A DNA stretch of 64,000 bases from Pseudeuparius sepicola (GCA_963920635.1 OY987299.1:30086901-30150900), one strand, 5' to 3'. Positions 11,698 to 23,570 are shown, numbered from the stretch's first letter. A program made the numbers and translations. The notes: generated from the sequence alone by a model not told the origin.

Positions 11698-12260
11698 TTT
11701 TATTTATTTTAATTTGAATATTTGCCATTTACAAAGACACAAAGACTAGAATTTTTTTGCATCGCAGAACACATAATGCTTAATATAGTTAAGTTATCAG
11801 TTATGTTTTTTTAAGTAACTAGGCAAGTACCTACCTTATTTTGGTGTCTACAAATTTAATAGAAAATAAAGCAAACAAGAAGTAATTGAAAAAGTAATTG
11901 TTTACATCAATTCCAATTCCAAATACAAGTAATTGTAATTGTAATTCAATTACATTTCAAAATATCAAAGGAATTGTAATTGGATCTAATTACATTCCTA
12001 CAAAAGTAATTGGAATTGGAATTAGTCAGTTTTTAATTGTAATTGACCCAGCTCTGCAGGTAGGTATGTGGTCACAATGCAGTGAATTCCCAAGTGGCCT
12101 AGTTTGGTTTTATTTTCCTTTGTAGTTGAATAATTTATAAACAGCAAAAAGGGCAAATTTGTGTGTAACAAAATTAATCTGTAATTTTCCGCTAAATTAA
12201 AAATGTACAAAAATACAGGTCTTCCCATACTAAATAAAATAGTGGTATGATGACCCGCAC

Positions 12261-12280
12261 CACAGAATGGCTATTCTGTG
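12261..12280. repeat. Micro-palindrome insertion (CACAGAAT arms)
   Basis: CACAGAATGGCTATTCTGTG, a 20-bp palindrome with flanks CCCGCAC and CCCGCCC (7 bp, one mismatch). The shortest member of the CACAGAAT arm family. Confidence 0.6.
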
Positions 12281-12436
12281 CCCGCCCATATAGGTCAAGC
12301 TGTATGATAAGCCAAACTCCTACAATAATTATTATTGTAGATAATTTCCATTTACTGTTTAATTTTCATTAGAAACTTTTTTTAAAATTAAAAATAAAGA
12401 AGATATATAATGAAAACGATCTTTCTCGATCGCAGG

Positions 12437-13290
12437 CAGAGCTACAACAAAGCATTTTGATTTAAATCAAAGATACTTTTTGTGTCCAAATGATTTATCA
12501 TGCATTAAATCATTTTGAGACAGATTTCCGTCACCCAAATTGATTTAATATCATTTTGAAACCATTATTACATAAATCCCTTGCAAATAGGGTTTCCAAA
12601 TCCCGGGTCCGAAAAAGTATTCGGGACCTTGGTCCCAAATTTTAAGTCCCGGTACTAGTCCCGAAAGTCCCAAAAAATGGTCCCGAAATCAAAATTTTGT
12701 TTCTTTACAACAAATTTTGTAAGAATAAGTTTATAAAAATGAAATATTTTTATTTACATGTGGGTAGTACCTACCTACAAAATACCAAACATAAAATAAC
12801 AAACTAAAACTAAGATTTAGAAAAACACAGCACATAACTAAAGTAGCTCCAAACTCCAACTAATTTAAATGTATGACTAAGTAAGTATACAAGTAAGTAT
12901 TCTTATTTCAGTTTAAAATCTAAAAATTGTAATAATTTCACAATTTTATGTACTCATTAAAGAACTATATATAAGGATATGGTTAACCAAGAGTTAACCA
13001 AGAGAATTTATGGCGTGTTTATGACGTAATAAAAAAAATTCGGGACTTTTAAGGTTTCGGGACCATGAGGAAAATCTCGGGACCACACTTTTTGGGTAAA
13101 ATCCCGGGACAATCCCGGTACTAAATACCGGGACTGGAAACCCTACTTGCAAATAATGATTTAAATCTTTTGGAAAGATTTTAAATCATAAATCAAATAT
13201 CACCACTTAAGAAAAAGATAATCTGATTTAGGTCGAAATATCGATTTAACTAAAAAAACGATATAAATACTTGGATTTCTTGTAGCTCTG
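12437..13290. mobile_element. hAT-like non-autonomous element
   Basis: Ends CAGAGCTACAA and TTGTAGCTCTG are perfect inverted repeats. Flanks ATCGCAGG and ATCGAATG agree at 5 of 8 positions, a decayed duplication at best. Subterminal regions repeat TGATTTAAATC-type motifs in both orientations. A second hAT MITE (12598-13145) sits inside. Confidence 0.65.
12598..13145. mobile_element. hAT-type MITE nested in a hAT-like element
   Basis: Terminal repeats TAGGGTTTCCA / TGGAAACCCTA, flanked by a perfect 8-bp duplication CTTGCAAA (12590-12597, 13146-13153). The ends are rich in GGTCCCGAAA / TTTCGGGACC repeats in opposite orientation. No ORF. Confidence 0.85.
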
Positions 13291-13384
13291 ATCGAATGTT
13301 TCCAAAAAAAGTTGCTAGGCAAAATCATAGGAGCCCCTGCAGGTTATGAATAAGAGTAATCGATAGGTGTGTCTGTATGTATAA

Positions 13385-13560
13385 CGGGGTGGTCCAAATT
13401 GGACACTTTTAAAGGGAAACTCCTATTTTTAAGGGAGCTAGATGATGTCAGTGCCTGAGTTTTTTAACGATAGGTCATCAAAAACTCTACGTTATGGCAA
13501 AACGGCACAGACATTTTATTTTAAAAAATCAAGGCCTACTACGACATAATTTTTGGGTCA
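13385..13560. repeat. Partial relative of the 10943-11697 foldback
   Basis: GGTGGTCCAAATTGGACACT + TTTAAAGGGAAACTCCTATT aligns with the left arm at 10943. After about 150 bp the similarity is lost; no matching right end was found. Confidence 0.5.
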
Positions 13561-13715
13561 GAATTGGACAAATCATATTAGGCATATTTTTATAAAAAAT
13601 CTAACCACGCCACTGGATTGGGCATTGGGCATACCTTAAAACGGATTTGTACCAAATTTTGATAAAAAGTATCGAACAATAAAAATTCTAGAAATCCAAA
13701 ATCGCGATATAACGA

Positions 13716-14309
13716 TTTACGAGGGTGGTATGGTAATTGATGAGCCTACCAACGAAAGTATTATTTTTTTATTATTTTTATTGTTTTATTTTTCAACATA
13801 GTCCCCTTTTAAGGCGATACACTTTTCCCAACGTGTCTTCAACTTCTTCAACCCCTCAGAAAAATATAATTGTAGGGAAATCTGCAAAATACTCATCCGT
13901 TGCCGCTATGACCTCCTCAGTCGACGTGAAACGCTTACCCCCGAGCCATTTTTTCATATTTGGGAACAAAAAGAAGTCGCGCCGGACCAGGTCTGGAGAA
14001 TACGGAGCATGCGGCATTACCTCATAGCAGTGACTATAGAACTATAGTCACTGCTCATAGCCCAATCACAGAATAGATTCAACCAGTTTGGCCGTGGCGA
14101 TTCAGGATGAATGGGATGGAGCGGCCACGAATGAGTATTCTGCAGATTTCCCTACATCATTTTTTTCTGAGGGGTTGAAGAAGTTGGAGACACGTTGAGA
14201 AAAGTGTATCGCCCTAAAAATGGGACTATGTTGAAAAATAAAACAATAAAAATAATAAAAATAATGCTTCAATGGGTAGGCTCATCAATTACCATACCAC
14301 CCTCGTAAC
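13716..14309. mobile_element. Foldback built from mariner-type transposase sequence
   Basis: Ends GAGGGTGGTATGGTAATTGA and TCAATTACCATACCACCCTC are inverted copies, and the arms extend about 170 bp. The minus strand of the left half, in broken frames, encodes PYSPDLVRRDFFLFPNMKKW, then GGKRFTSTEEVIAATDEYFA, the region around the last catalytic Asp of mariner transposases. The right arm holds an inverted copy of the terminal part, including the element's 3' end. A micro-palindrome lies near its centre (14028-14053). Confidence 0.7.
14028..14053. repeat. Micro-palindrome insertion (CAGTGACTATAG arms), perfect 7-bp duplication
   Basis: A 26-bp palindrome: arms CAGTGACTATAG / CTATAGTCACTG with 2 bases between. 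Flanked by CTCATAG on both sides. The same arms occur at 35667-35699 with different flanks. Confidence 0.75.
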
Positions 14310-14533
14310 TACCTATTTAACTTGCCTACTCGCTTAAATCAAGTTGGAAGTAGATATTTTATATGAAGTAGATTAAAAGTAGCAAACGGTAGCTTACTTT
14401 ATTACAAAATAATACCTAGTACTGTCAACAGGCATACTAAAGTACAAAACCCCTAATGTATGAGGTATGAATAACTATTCGAAAATATGCAACGATATTA
14501 CCTATATCGTTGATAATAATCGAGTGTGCACAT

Positions 14534-15812
14534 CAGGGTCGGCTCAAGCTTTTTTTTTTCATTATGAATAAATGTTTGAAATGGCGTGTGATGTCACGTG
14601 TTTTAATCAGACCCCAATTTGGTACGCCACTAGAATATTATAGTATATTTCATTACGAGTCTGTAAATAAAGATTTTTCCGTGCGCGCGTGACAAATTCC
14701 CGTGTGAGGCGCAGCCGAACACGGGAAGTCATGCAAGCACGGAAAAATCTATTTCTGGACGTGTAATGAACGATATTTTTTACTACACTTCTTTGAAAAC
14801 GGAAACTTAAAACATAATTACCGGCATATTATAATAAATTTAATTGACAAACAATAAACAATGCAGACAATATAGTGTTCGGTATGTATGATGCGTTTCC
14901 ATGGTTACTCTCAAATTATTTCAAAGGTGCTTTGTTGTAAATTAGTTATTGTCAGATAAGGTAAATAAAACGTCAAAAATATTACAGAAATGTATCTAAA
15001 TATTGAAACACTTACGAATTAAAATACAAAATAGGTACATGTTAAATATCAGAGAGCATATACAGTTTCTTAAATTTATTTTACTTTGCTGTATATTTCT
15101 ATTTGAAAGCCATATATTCGGTATTTTTATTCAGCGCACGGAAAGTTTTTCCATGCGCTGTTTCCGTGCGCTAGCCCGAAAAACCCCATCTTTCATTATT
15201 GATAAAACAGATGAAAATAAGGTGTTTTCAAAGAAGTATAATAAAAATATATTTTTGCATGATGTCACTTTTTAAAAAAGTTCCCCGATTTCCTAACAGT
15301 AGGCCGGGCGACGAGTTTGGATCACTCCATTGACGTATATAGAAATTAATTTCGGGTGAGGGGGTGACAATTTTTGTATATTTTTTAAACAAGTGCATTT
15401 AAAATAATGTATTAGTAAAATGCGCCGCAGGCGAAATTTTTTAGAAGTTTTAAGGAAAATTACTTAAAATGAGTCTAAGTGAATCCCAATATCTCCAGAT
15501 TTACATGCCGCAGTGAATATTTTCAAATTCCGAAATGGTTTCGCCCCCGCCCCTAAATACGCTACCTTTGTACCAAAGTTTACGGTGTGATATTGGAGAT
15601 GTTTTTTTATTTTATATTGTTTGGAATAATATGTACATTTTTTATTAAATAAAAAAACTGGTTCATCGTTATGGCAGAAGTTTTTTTTATACAATTTTCG
15701 AATGTCTCCTAATGTTCATATTATCATTGAAGAGGAGAGAAGGAACGTTTTAATTTTTGCTTACGGGCCCTATAGGTACTCAAGCACCGCCACTGGCCTA
15801 AAGCCGGCCCTG
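14534..15812. mobile_element. hAT-type element with perfect 8-bp duplication
   Basis: Ends CAGGGTCGGCTCAAGC and GCCTAAAGCCGGCCCTG are imperfect inverted repeats. GTGCACAT flanks both sides (14526-14533, 15813-15820). Internal GTGCGC/GCACGGAAA motifs occur in both halves (14680-14745, 15135-15170). No transposase frame was recognised, so it is non-autonomous. Confidence 0.8.
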
Positions 15813-15820
15813 GTGCACAT

Positions 15821-17570
15821 AGTCCCAATAAACTAAACAAATCCCAAAGCTCCGATTCCATTCAAACAATCTATTTTCAGGCAACCCACCTAACAGTTTA
15901 CGTGTACATGTATTGTAATTTTTATTTCATTTCCCAAGTAAAGTACGCTTGCGCAAGACTCCATGACGTCGAAGATTTATGCAGCGTCATTGTCTGGACT
16001 TCTGTGCACTGTGCACGAGGTCCACTGAGGCCATACTTCACCTAGGTTTAGGTTAGGTAACATTATTGATTTTCTATTTTTACCTTTTCCGTTGTCCGCA
16101 AATGACCCACATTTTTCGAAACTAACCCAATCTCAATTCATAAATAATGCTTTCGTACTTACCAAAAATCAGCCAAAAACATTGCCCGCACCGAAAATAA
16201 ACTTAAAAATTCAATGTCGCGCACAATGAACGACTAGCGGAGTGTACAGAGATTTCCGCCGTAGGGTGAATGCCGTGGCAGTAGTCTTACCGGGGTTACC
16301 TTTTTCTTACCATCGAACGATAGTAAAGCCCGTTAAATAAACCATCTTTATGAATAAAAGATTTTAGCAGTTATAATAATAATAATAATTGTTAAAAATG
16401 CGCATTTTTTCGTTATCCAATAATCAAATGGTCGGGTCAGCGTTGTCAGCGATATGACGATATTAAGACTATGATAAATAAATATGCCGGTAGGAATTCT
16501 TGGGAGTCATGTAATATATAATATATTTATATAGGTATGTTTGGTTTCGCAAATTGTTGAATTTGTTTATATAATTTCGCAGTGTGCAAGGGATTTTTTT
16601 GTAGTGATAAACAATATTACACTTATACCTTATGTGATGGTAATAATAACAAATTGTTAATTTACAAATAATATAAGATTAGAAAATAAGGGGCCGGCTG
16701 AAGCTTATATTTGGGGGGCTGGGTTCTTACCACATGAGTGGGGCACCCGAGACGGAATACTAGTTTGAGCTCCGTGTAGCCTAGACTATATTTTCTGTGG
16801 TTTGAGCCATTGCAAGTAAAGTTGTGAAGACGGCGTGTGACGTCACAAACGCAGTGGAATTTATCCTTTCACAATCAAGGCCCTATTTATTCTTACGCAT
16901 ACGCCACTGGAATGGTATGTTTTTTGTGAGTCTTTTTTCTTTTTGTCGTTTTCTTTTTCTGGTTTAGAAGTTATTGACATTTTAATATGGGGATTTTTCG
17001 ACATTCATGCTCAAAAACACCCTGTAGTTATAGAGATACGGTAAAAATTTTAGAGGAAAGTTGTTCGGAATTAAATTAACAATTAACATTTTATTATGCG
17101 GTTGATTTCAATCTCGTCAACTTATTATTGTTTTATTATCGATGATTTATATAGTTATTTTTGTTACATAGTACCAATGACGTAGAATCTACGTCATTGC
17201 ATAGTACCTAAAATGAAGTTATTTTCAGGACGAATCACTGCTGTTTCCGGACGAGGCATTAGCGGAGTCCGGAATAGCAGATGATCCCTGAAACAGAACC
17301 TATTTTCAAAGTTACAGTTTCTAGTTCCACATACCTATCATCTAAAGAAAGAAAAGAAAACTAGTCCATTAACTATAAAAACGGACTAGATATGCCTACT
17401 TGCTGAAGCCATAGTTATAGTGGTCTCTAGTTTCTGAAATGAATGTTGTCCTCTATTTCTGTTGACAATTTTTAAAACTTGAAGAATATAATTTATTGAT
17501 ACCATTGAGTAAAGGATAAAGGAATAAATAGGGTTTACTCAATGCCTATACATATAGGTTATATAGGCCA
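15821..17570. other. Sequence without recognised gene
   Basis: Includes a somewhat GC-richer stretch at 15940-16260 that could be a promoter but has no adjacent coding exon. An unpaired transposon-like end (GGGGCCGGCTGAAGC, near 16691) resembles the TIR of the 14534 element. The micro-palindrome at 17175 is also here. Confidence 0.3.
17175..17199. repeat. Micro-palindrome insertion (CAATGACGTAGA arms), perfect 8-bp duplication
   Basis: A 25-bp palindrome: arms CAATGACGTAGA / TCTACGTCATTG around a single base. Flanked by CATAGTAC at 17167-17174 and 17200-17207. Confidence 0.72.
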
Positions 17571-17572
17571 GT

Positions 17573-19455
17573 CAAATTCCATTTTGAGAGTGAAGTTTTT
17601 AGGGACATTTGTTTCTAAGCGGCAATCGATACCTTTTTTATTGTAGAATGAATATATAAAAATCCCAAAAAATCCTATGTGAGCTAAAGCGGCCATCTTG
17701 AAAAATGGCCGCCAAAACACACTTTTTTTAGATCCAAATTTCTCAGTACCTAACCTTCAGTCCGATTTGGAATTTCTTTTTTTAGTTTTGTTCCAATTTT
17801 TTAGAACTATAAAAAGTGTAATGTTGAAAATTTAGAAAAAATCAAAAATAAAGCCACACCAACCATTCAAAAACTTTAATATAATTTTTCGCTTAACAAT
17901 TCTGTTTAATTGCATTTTAAAATCAATTAAAAGGAAGAATATGAAAAATAGTTACTACAAAAATTTAATCTATTTAATTGTTTACAATTTGATTTTTTTG
18001 TGAACTTTTTATCTTCCATATTGACGGAGTTATGACTTATTGTTGGTAACCATGCACCATCGTTATCGCGAATGCAACGCGGTGTAATGTACTTTGGTTA
18101 GCCGCATTTACTTTTGAAAATAACGTTCTTACCCAATCAACAATAGTTTTATGTCAGTTTCATGCATAAGCAAAATATAAAAATATAAAGAAAGTTTTTT
18201 TTTGAAAATGACTGCCCGCTTATCCATCGAAACGATATGTTTGATATATGTACGATTTGTTTAAAAATAAATAAAATACTTTAATAATTATTATTATAAG
18301 TTTAAATGAGAACAAAAATTTTCTTCGGGGACGCATGCTGTATATTTGCAGTCAATTCCAAGGCAATTATAGCACATAGAACTGCAACGTCCCGTTTCGG
18401 AGCACACACATCTTTTTTGGCAGCTATGTCGACTTTTGCAAAATAATAAATTAAGGACTTCCTGAGGTGCTGGAGGTAATAGCACAGACATATATAGCTT
18501 CATAGGTCTGTGGTAATAGGAAACATTCGGCCGCTGTACAGTTTCCATCCGAATTTTTCAGGCGACAGGGAATTTCCCAACTAGAATTGAATTTGTAGGT
18601 ACGTCCTAAAATTTATTAATTCTAGTATTAATACATATATTTTCCTATGTTTATAAGAATTTATATACCTTAATATATGTTGGTCCAAGGCATCTCTCGT
18701 AGGAGAGAGCACTGCCAAATCAAAAGATTTCTCTAGTGTTTGTTTAGCGATTCCAACATTAAAAAGCCTGAATCTTTCGTTGTTAACGTGGCTAGTGCCT
18801 TCTAATCCATACAATAGCAACATAAACTCACGACTAACCTCCAGCAACATATCAGCATTAGAATATTAGAATCATTAAAAATGATGATGATAAAAATTCG
18901 GCTAGCCAAAGTATATGGCACCGCGTTGCATTCGCGATAACGATGGTGCATATATGGTTACCAACAATAAGCCATAACCACAGCTTACCCTAACTCCGTT
19001 AATATTGAAGATAAAAATTCACAAAAGAATCAAATGGTAGACAATTAAAAATAGATTAAATCTTTGTAGGAACTATTTTTCAATTGATTTTAAAATGCAA
19101 TTAAACAGAATTTTTAAGCGAAAAATTAAATTAAAGTTTTTGAATGGTTGGTGTGGCTTTATTTTTGATTTTTTCTAAATTTTCAACATTACACTTTTTA
19201 TAGTTCTAAAAAATTGGAACAAAATAAAAAAAAGAAATTCCAAATCGGACTGAAGGTTACTGAGATATTTGGATCTAAAAAAAGTGTGTTTTGGCGGCCA
19301 TTTTTCAAGATGGCCGCTTTAGCTCACATAGGATTTTTTGGGATTTTTACACATTCATTCTACAATAATAAAGCTATCGATTGCCGCTTAGAAAGAAATG
19401 TCCGGAACTACTTCACTCTAACCCCCTTTTCTGGCGAAATTTGACTGGTCTAATA
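17573..19455. mobile_element. DNA transposon with terminal inverted repeats over 500 bp
   Basis: The left arm begins GCCAGTCAAATTCCATTTTG and is matched inverted up to TCGCCAGAAAAGGGG-type sequence and GAAATTTGACTGGTC at the right end. Inner blocks (GGCGGCCATTTTTCAAGATG, GGTTGGTGTGGC) agree across about 540 bp per arm. The unique centre holds the decayed coding region at 18294-18850. Arms this long with little divergence suggest fairly recent activity or gene conversion between arms. The family could not be named. Confidence 0.75.
18294..18850 (-). pseudogene. Cysteine-rich transposon protein, C-terminal region (decayed)
   Basis: Two blocks on the minus strand. 18581-18850 gives REFMLLLYGLEGTSHVNNER and SFDLAVLSPTRDALDQHILR. 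18294-18548, after a probable intron and a frameshift, gives FGWKLYSGRMFPITT in one frame and PPAPQEVLNLLFCKSRHSCQ then KRCVCSETGRCSSMCYNCLG in the other. The Cys spacing resembles a CXC/tesmin-like zinc-binding motif. I recall similar tails in multi-copy uncharacterised insect proteins but cannot confirm this here. The position inside long TIRs suggests an element-encoded DNA-binding protein. Confidence 0.5.
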
Positions 19456-19814
19456 GGACATATTATATATTCAAAGGATTTGTTCTCTTATAAACAAACC
19501 GTTCCTTACATAATCTTCTACAGCTTTATTCGAATTGTTTTCGGAAGTTCGGAAGTCATAGTATTTTCCGACTACCAACTTTTCTTTTGCGAGTTCTTGG
19601 CATTTTGGAGTAAGAAGGCTGCCACCTGAAAAATGATTTTATCTAAAATTATAAACAGAAAAACACAAAGGGGTTACTTGATCTGGGATCACTGTCCTCA
19701 AAGCTGAGAGGTAGACATTTTTTGCTCCCCACCCAACCTTAAAAGAATCTATTTAAATCCTGTATATTCTGATTATTTAGTTTGGATAAGTAAAAGAATA
19801 TCTTGGCGAGTCTT

Positions 19815-20935
19815 TTATTATGTGTTTTTTTTTTAATCTTTATTTTTGGAGATAATCGCCTAAACTTTTTTTTGCTTGAAAGGCCATCAAAAACCGCTGC
19901 TTTTGATCTAAATTTTTGAAAATGCAAATCCAGGGCCGGCTACTTTTATATATCCTCGATTTTCACAAAAACCATTTATCGATTCTTTTATTTAAAATCA
20001 CAGCGTTAGTACGGACGCGCCAAAACCCCCATATACTTATACCACATTTGAAGAAAAAAATATATACTGGGCGTTCCATACTGCAGTGTGCTAAAGTTGA
20101 GCAAAATAGGAATTTTAAAGGCATCTGGCGAGTCAAGTGTGCCGTGGAATCCCCTCAAAACTGTTCAGTGGTCAACAGAACGACGCAAAGTTTTGGTGTG
20201 CAAAGATCCAATAAAAAATAAATAGGTTGTATTTCTCTGTGCCATCTGAAAGTACTGAATTTTTAGGGGTTAAAAGTCGAGTAGGTACGATGAGTATATA
20301 TGTGGGTGTGCCACCCAACAGGAAACGCACATAAAGTATCATCTTAAACAGTGACTGTTGAGAAAGGTCCTACAATCATTTAAATTGTTTTTTATTTGTT
20401 GGTTGGCATTTTGTAAAAAAATAATTACTTTTAATATGTTCATTAATATTTTTTAATAATTCCAAAACACTTAATCTGTATAGTTTCATAAAAATTCAGC
20501 ATTATTTTGAGATGGCATAAAGAAAAATACCCTGTATGTTTGTATTGAATCTTTGCACTTTGACTGGTCCGGTTGACCATTCAATTTGAGGGGATTCCAT
20601 GTCACACCATGTCGCCGGATGCATTTAAAATTCCTCTTTTGCTCAAATTTGACACCCTGCAGAATGGAACTCCCTGTATATTTTTTGTTCAAATTTGTAT
20701 ATGGAGGTTTTTGGGTGTTCTGATTGACGCTGTGGTGTCAGATTTTAAACAAAGAAATCGCTAAATAGTTTCGTGAAAATCGGGAGTATAAAAAAATCGT
20801 AGTCGACCCTGGATTTGCACTTTAAAAGTGGTAGGAAGGTCTTCTTATGGTCTTTAAAACAAAAAAGTTCAGGTGATTATCTCCAAATGATTTTATGGCT
20901 TTGTATGTTTAAAAGTAGACACTCTGTATATTTCC
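19815..20935. mobile_element. Foldback element, gtgtcc-family copy A
   Basis: Left end AATCTTTATTTTTGGAGATA, then GGGCCGGCTACTTTTATAT; right side returns inverted (CGTAGTCGACCCTGGATTTG, GATTATCTCCAAATGAT, ending near ACACTCTGTATAT). Related to 34940-36230 and to a half copy at 29575-30050. The frames inside are translated repeat. Confidence 0.6.
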
Positions 20936-20954
20936 TATTTTTGTTAAATTTATT

Positions 20955-23284
20955 GCGTACTTATATCATAACGATGTAAATGAACTAAATCAGATATTTT
21001 TGAATCTTAACAACAATGACCCCGTAATTGCTGGTGGCGATTACAACGCCAAACATTACAGGTGGTCACCAACCCCTAACAATTGTTTCGGTAACCGATT
21101 GGATAGGTATACATTTTTAAACAATTTACAGGTAATTGCACCGGCCGAACCGACCAGGTACCCTCCCGCCGGTAATGCTCGACCCAGTATATTAGAATTG
21201 TTTATCACAAAAAATTTTGACTGTAATTACGAGGTATCTACGTCCGCTGATCTCAGCAGCGATCACAATCCCGTTATGATTGTTTTTGGCAACTTGAATA
21301 ATAATAATGATGAATTAAATCAAAATTTTAATAGATATATTACAAATTGGGAGATGTATAAAACTATGCTTTTGCTGTATCCTCCGCCACTTAGACACTT
21401 GACAGTCGCACAAGACATAGATAACTATACGGACACACTTCAAAATTTAATAAATAACGCACTTTTGGAATCAACCACGACTACGAACACCACGTACTAT
21501 TCGACGAAACTTCCCCAAGAAATAAAAAATCTTATAGCACAAAAAAGACGTGCTAAAAAAGTCGCACAAAGGACAGGACATAACTTAGAATATAATAGAC
21601 TCACGAGACTAGTAAAAGAACGTATTTCTGAATTCAAAAATGACAATTGGCAACAAACTTTGGAATCTTTGACTACGACAGAACGCTCATTTTGGCAAAT
21701 AATCAAAAATCTAAAGGGAAAAACGACCAAAACACCGACACCACCGATATTAGGTAATAACGGACTGGTGTTTACGGCGGAGGAAAAGGCGGAAGTTTTC
21801 GCGGAAGAATACGTCTCTCAATTTTCGTTAAATGTAAATCCCAGAGATGACCCAGAATGGGAGGCCGAGGTGGTCGAAACATCAACGAGATTACTAGAGG
21901 AAGCTCCACCAGGTCAACTTCCCCTAAGTGACCCAGTAGAAATTAATAAAATTTTTACCACCAAGAAAAGCCCCCGGCCTAGACGGCATAAATAATAAAG
22001 CTATTAAATTACTACCCAAAAAATTTAGAACTGCCATTTTAAATCTAACAAATGCAATCCTTAGAACACAACATTTTCCCAGCATTTGGAAAAAAATCAC
22101 AAATTGTGACGATACCAAAAAAGAGCGGTTCGAATACACCGAGTGACTATAGGCCAATTAGCTTACTTTCGTCAATTTCAAAAATTGTGGAAAAAGTTAT
22201 ACTGGCTAGATTAGTGGAAGAAGCTGATAACTTGGAAATTATACAGGGAGAACAATTCGGTTTTCGGTCGATGCATAGTACTGAGCTACAAGCCTGTAGA
22301 TTGGTTGAAAATATATCCAAGAGCTTACAGAAACGAAAAAGCGCAGGTATTGTTCTGTTGGATATAGCAAAGGCCTTCGACAAAGTGTGGCACTGGGGGC
22401 TGTTATATAAAATGCTAAGGGGGGGCTTCTCGGCTCCCATTGTCCGCTTTGTTAAAGACTTTCTTACAGATAGAAAATTCTGTGTTAGGGTTGATAACAA
22501 AAATTCTGAGTTTCGTAACATTCAGGCTGGCGTACCGCAGGGCTCGGTATTGGGACCTGTTCTATATTCCATTTTTATTAGCGACCTAACGTCATACCCA
22601 AATACGAAGATCTTCCTATACGCAGACGATACTGCGATTCTAGCAGTTAGTGAGTCTCAAAGGTCAATTAAAGCTTTCTTGCAGCGTGCGGTGAACATGG
22701 TCTCCGAATTTTTTGTTAAATGGAAAATAAAAATTAACGAGCGGAAAACCAAAGCTATTTTTATTTCTAAAAAAAGATTATTACCAGAAATGCAACGTAT
22801 TAATTTAAATCAAATCCCAATAGATTGGAGCGACGAAGTTATATATTTAGGTATTAAGCTAGACAAAAGACTTACATGGGCTTCGCACATAAATTCAAGA
22901 ACAAAAATGGCAAAACAAGCAATGTCAAAATTATATCCGCTTTTAAATAGAAATTCTAGCCTCAATGTCCAAAGCAAACTTTTGATTTATACGCAAGTGA
23001 TTAGACCTTCGTTATTATACGCCTGCGCCGCTTGGTGTTTCGCCGCAAAATATAATATAAACAAAATTCAAGTTATACAAAATAAATGTCTTCGACTGGC
23101 GGTAGGAGCGGAGTGGTACACTTCAAATAGGACCATTCACAACGACCTTAACATCCCGACGATCACACAATACATAAAGACGCACGCACGTAAAATTTAT
23201 GACGTAATCATCCCAAATCATCCTAACCATTTACTCACGGACGTATGCACCTACAACGTTGACCGCAGACTACCACACAGATGA
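20955..23284 (+). pseudogene. LINE ORF2: endonuclease/reverse transcriptase with two frameshifts
   Basis: The frame enters at AYLYHNDVNELNQIF and reads VIAGGDYNAKHYRWSP (endonuclease Asn/Asp block) and TSADLSSDHNPVMIVF (final Asp-His). An extra C in the C-run at about 21970 moves the frame; SPGLDGINNKAIKLLP continues in the shifted frame. A second indel in the A-run at about 22090 restores it at KKSQIVTIPKKSG. RT motifs follow: SDYRPISLLSSISKIVEKVI, FGFRSMHSTELQ, IVLLDIAKAFDKVWH, AGVPQGSVLGPVLYSIFISD, LYADDTAILA, YLGIKLDKRLTWASHI, and the C-terminal LLYACAAWCF region, ending at 23284. The catalytic YADD and endonuclease residues are intact, so only the two homopolymer shifts and the missing 5' end disable it. 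Confidence 0.9.
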
Positions 23285-23530
23285 CCGAGACACTTCATTG
23301 ACGCTAACGACGAATGACACTGACGATAACCCGTAGTAATATAATCAATTTTAGTTTAAATATTTATTTATTATTATTATTATTTTAAATAATATTGTAA
23401 AAAGCGTACGCAAATATTTCTTTTAGGAGATACTAACTCTCCAAGTACCGTTCACCTATATGTATTTCCTTAATGTTTATTCTTACTTGGGGAAAAAGGC
23501 GTTTTACGTCTTCAAATTCAAAAACGAAAC
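20955..23530 (+). mobile_element. Jockey-clade LINE retrotransposon, 5'-truncated
   Basis: Contains the second half of an APE-type endonuclease, a full reverse transcriptase and a 3'UTR with ATTTATTTATTATTATTATT and a tail near 23530. The 5' end starts abruptly within the endonuclease next to the foldback at 19815-20935, as in aborted reverse transcription. No poly(A) tail or target duplication could be defined. Confidence 0.85.
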
Positions 23531-23570
23531 TTATATCATAGCACATAAATAGTTGCCGTAGGCTATAACG

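Larger units (their letters stand above)
10105..12056 (+). mobile_element. hAT transposon with 8-bp target duplication
   Basis: Terminal repeats CAGAGCTGGGCAAGTAATTA (left) and CCCAGCTCTG (right end) are typical hAT ends. Flanks CAGATAGG (10097-10104) and CAGGTAGG (12057-12064) are an 8-bp duplication with one mismatch. Both subterminal regions are dense in AATTACAATTACTTTT-type repeats, probably transposase binding sites. Inside lie a transposase C-terminal remnant (10420-10694) and a foldback insertion (10943-11697). Confidence 0.85.
9152..12345. mobile_element. Composite foldback element split by nested insertions
   Basis: The end TATAATTGTAGGGAATTAGC, followed by TTACATACAGCTTGTACC and about 200 further bases, is matched inverted at 12120-12345 (CAAGCTGTATGATAAGCC, CTACAATAATTATTATTGTA). 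The two halves once formed a small foldback like the intact relative at 9440-10025. They are now separated by that relative and by a hAT at 10105-12056. A micro-palindrome sits in the right half at 12261. Confidence 0.6.

Noticed and set aside
14490..14512. CAACGATAT...ATATCGTTG hairpin
   Set aside because: CA...TG ends fit, but the flanks AAATATG and ATAATAA do not match, so it is not counted.
16035..16055. TTAGG-like telomeric repeat (TTTAGGTTAGG)
   Set aside because: Only about two units; not an array.
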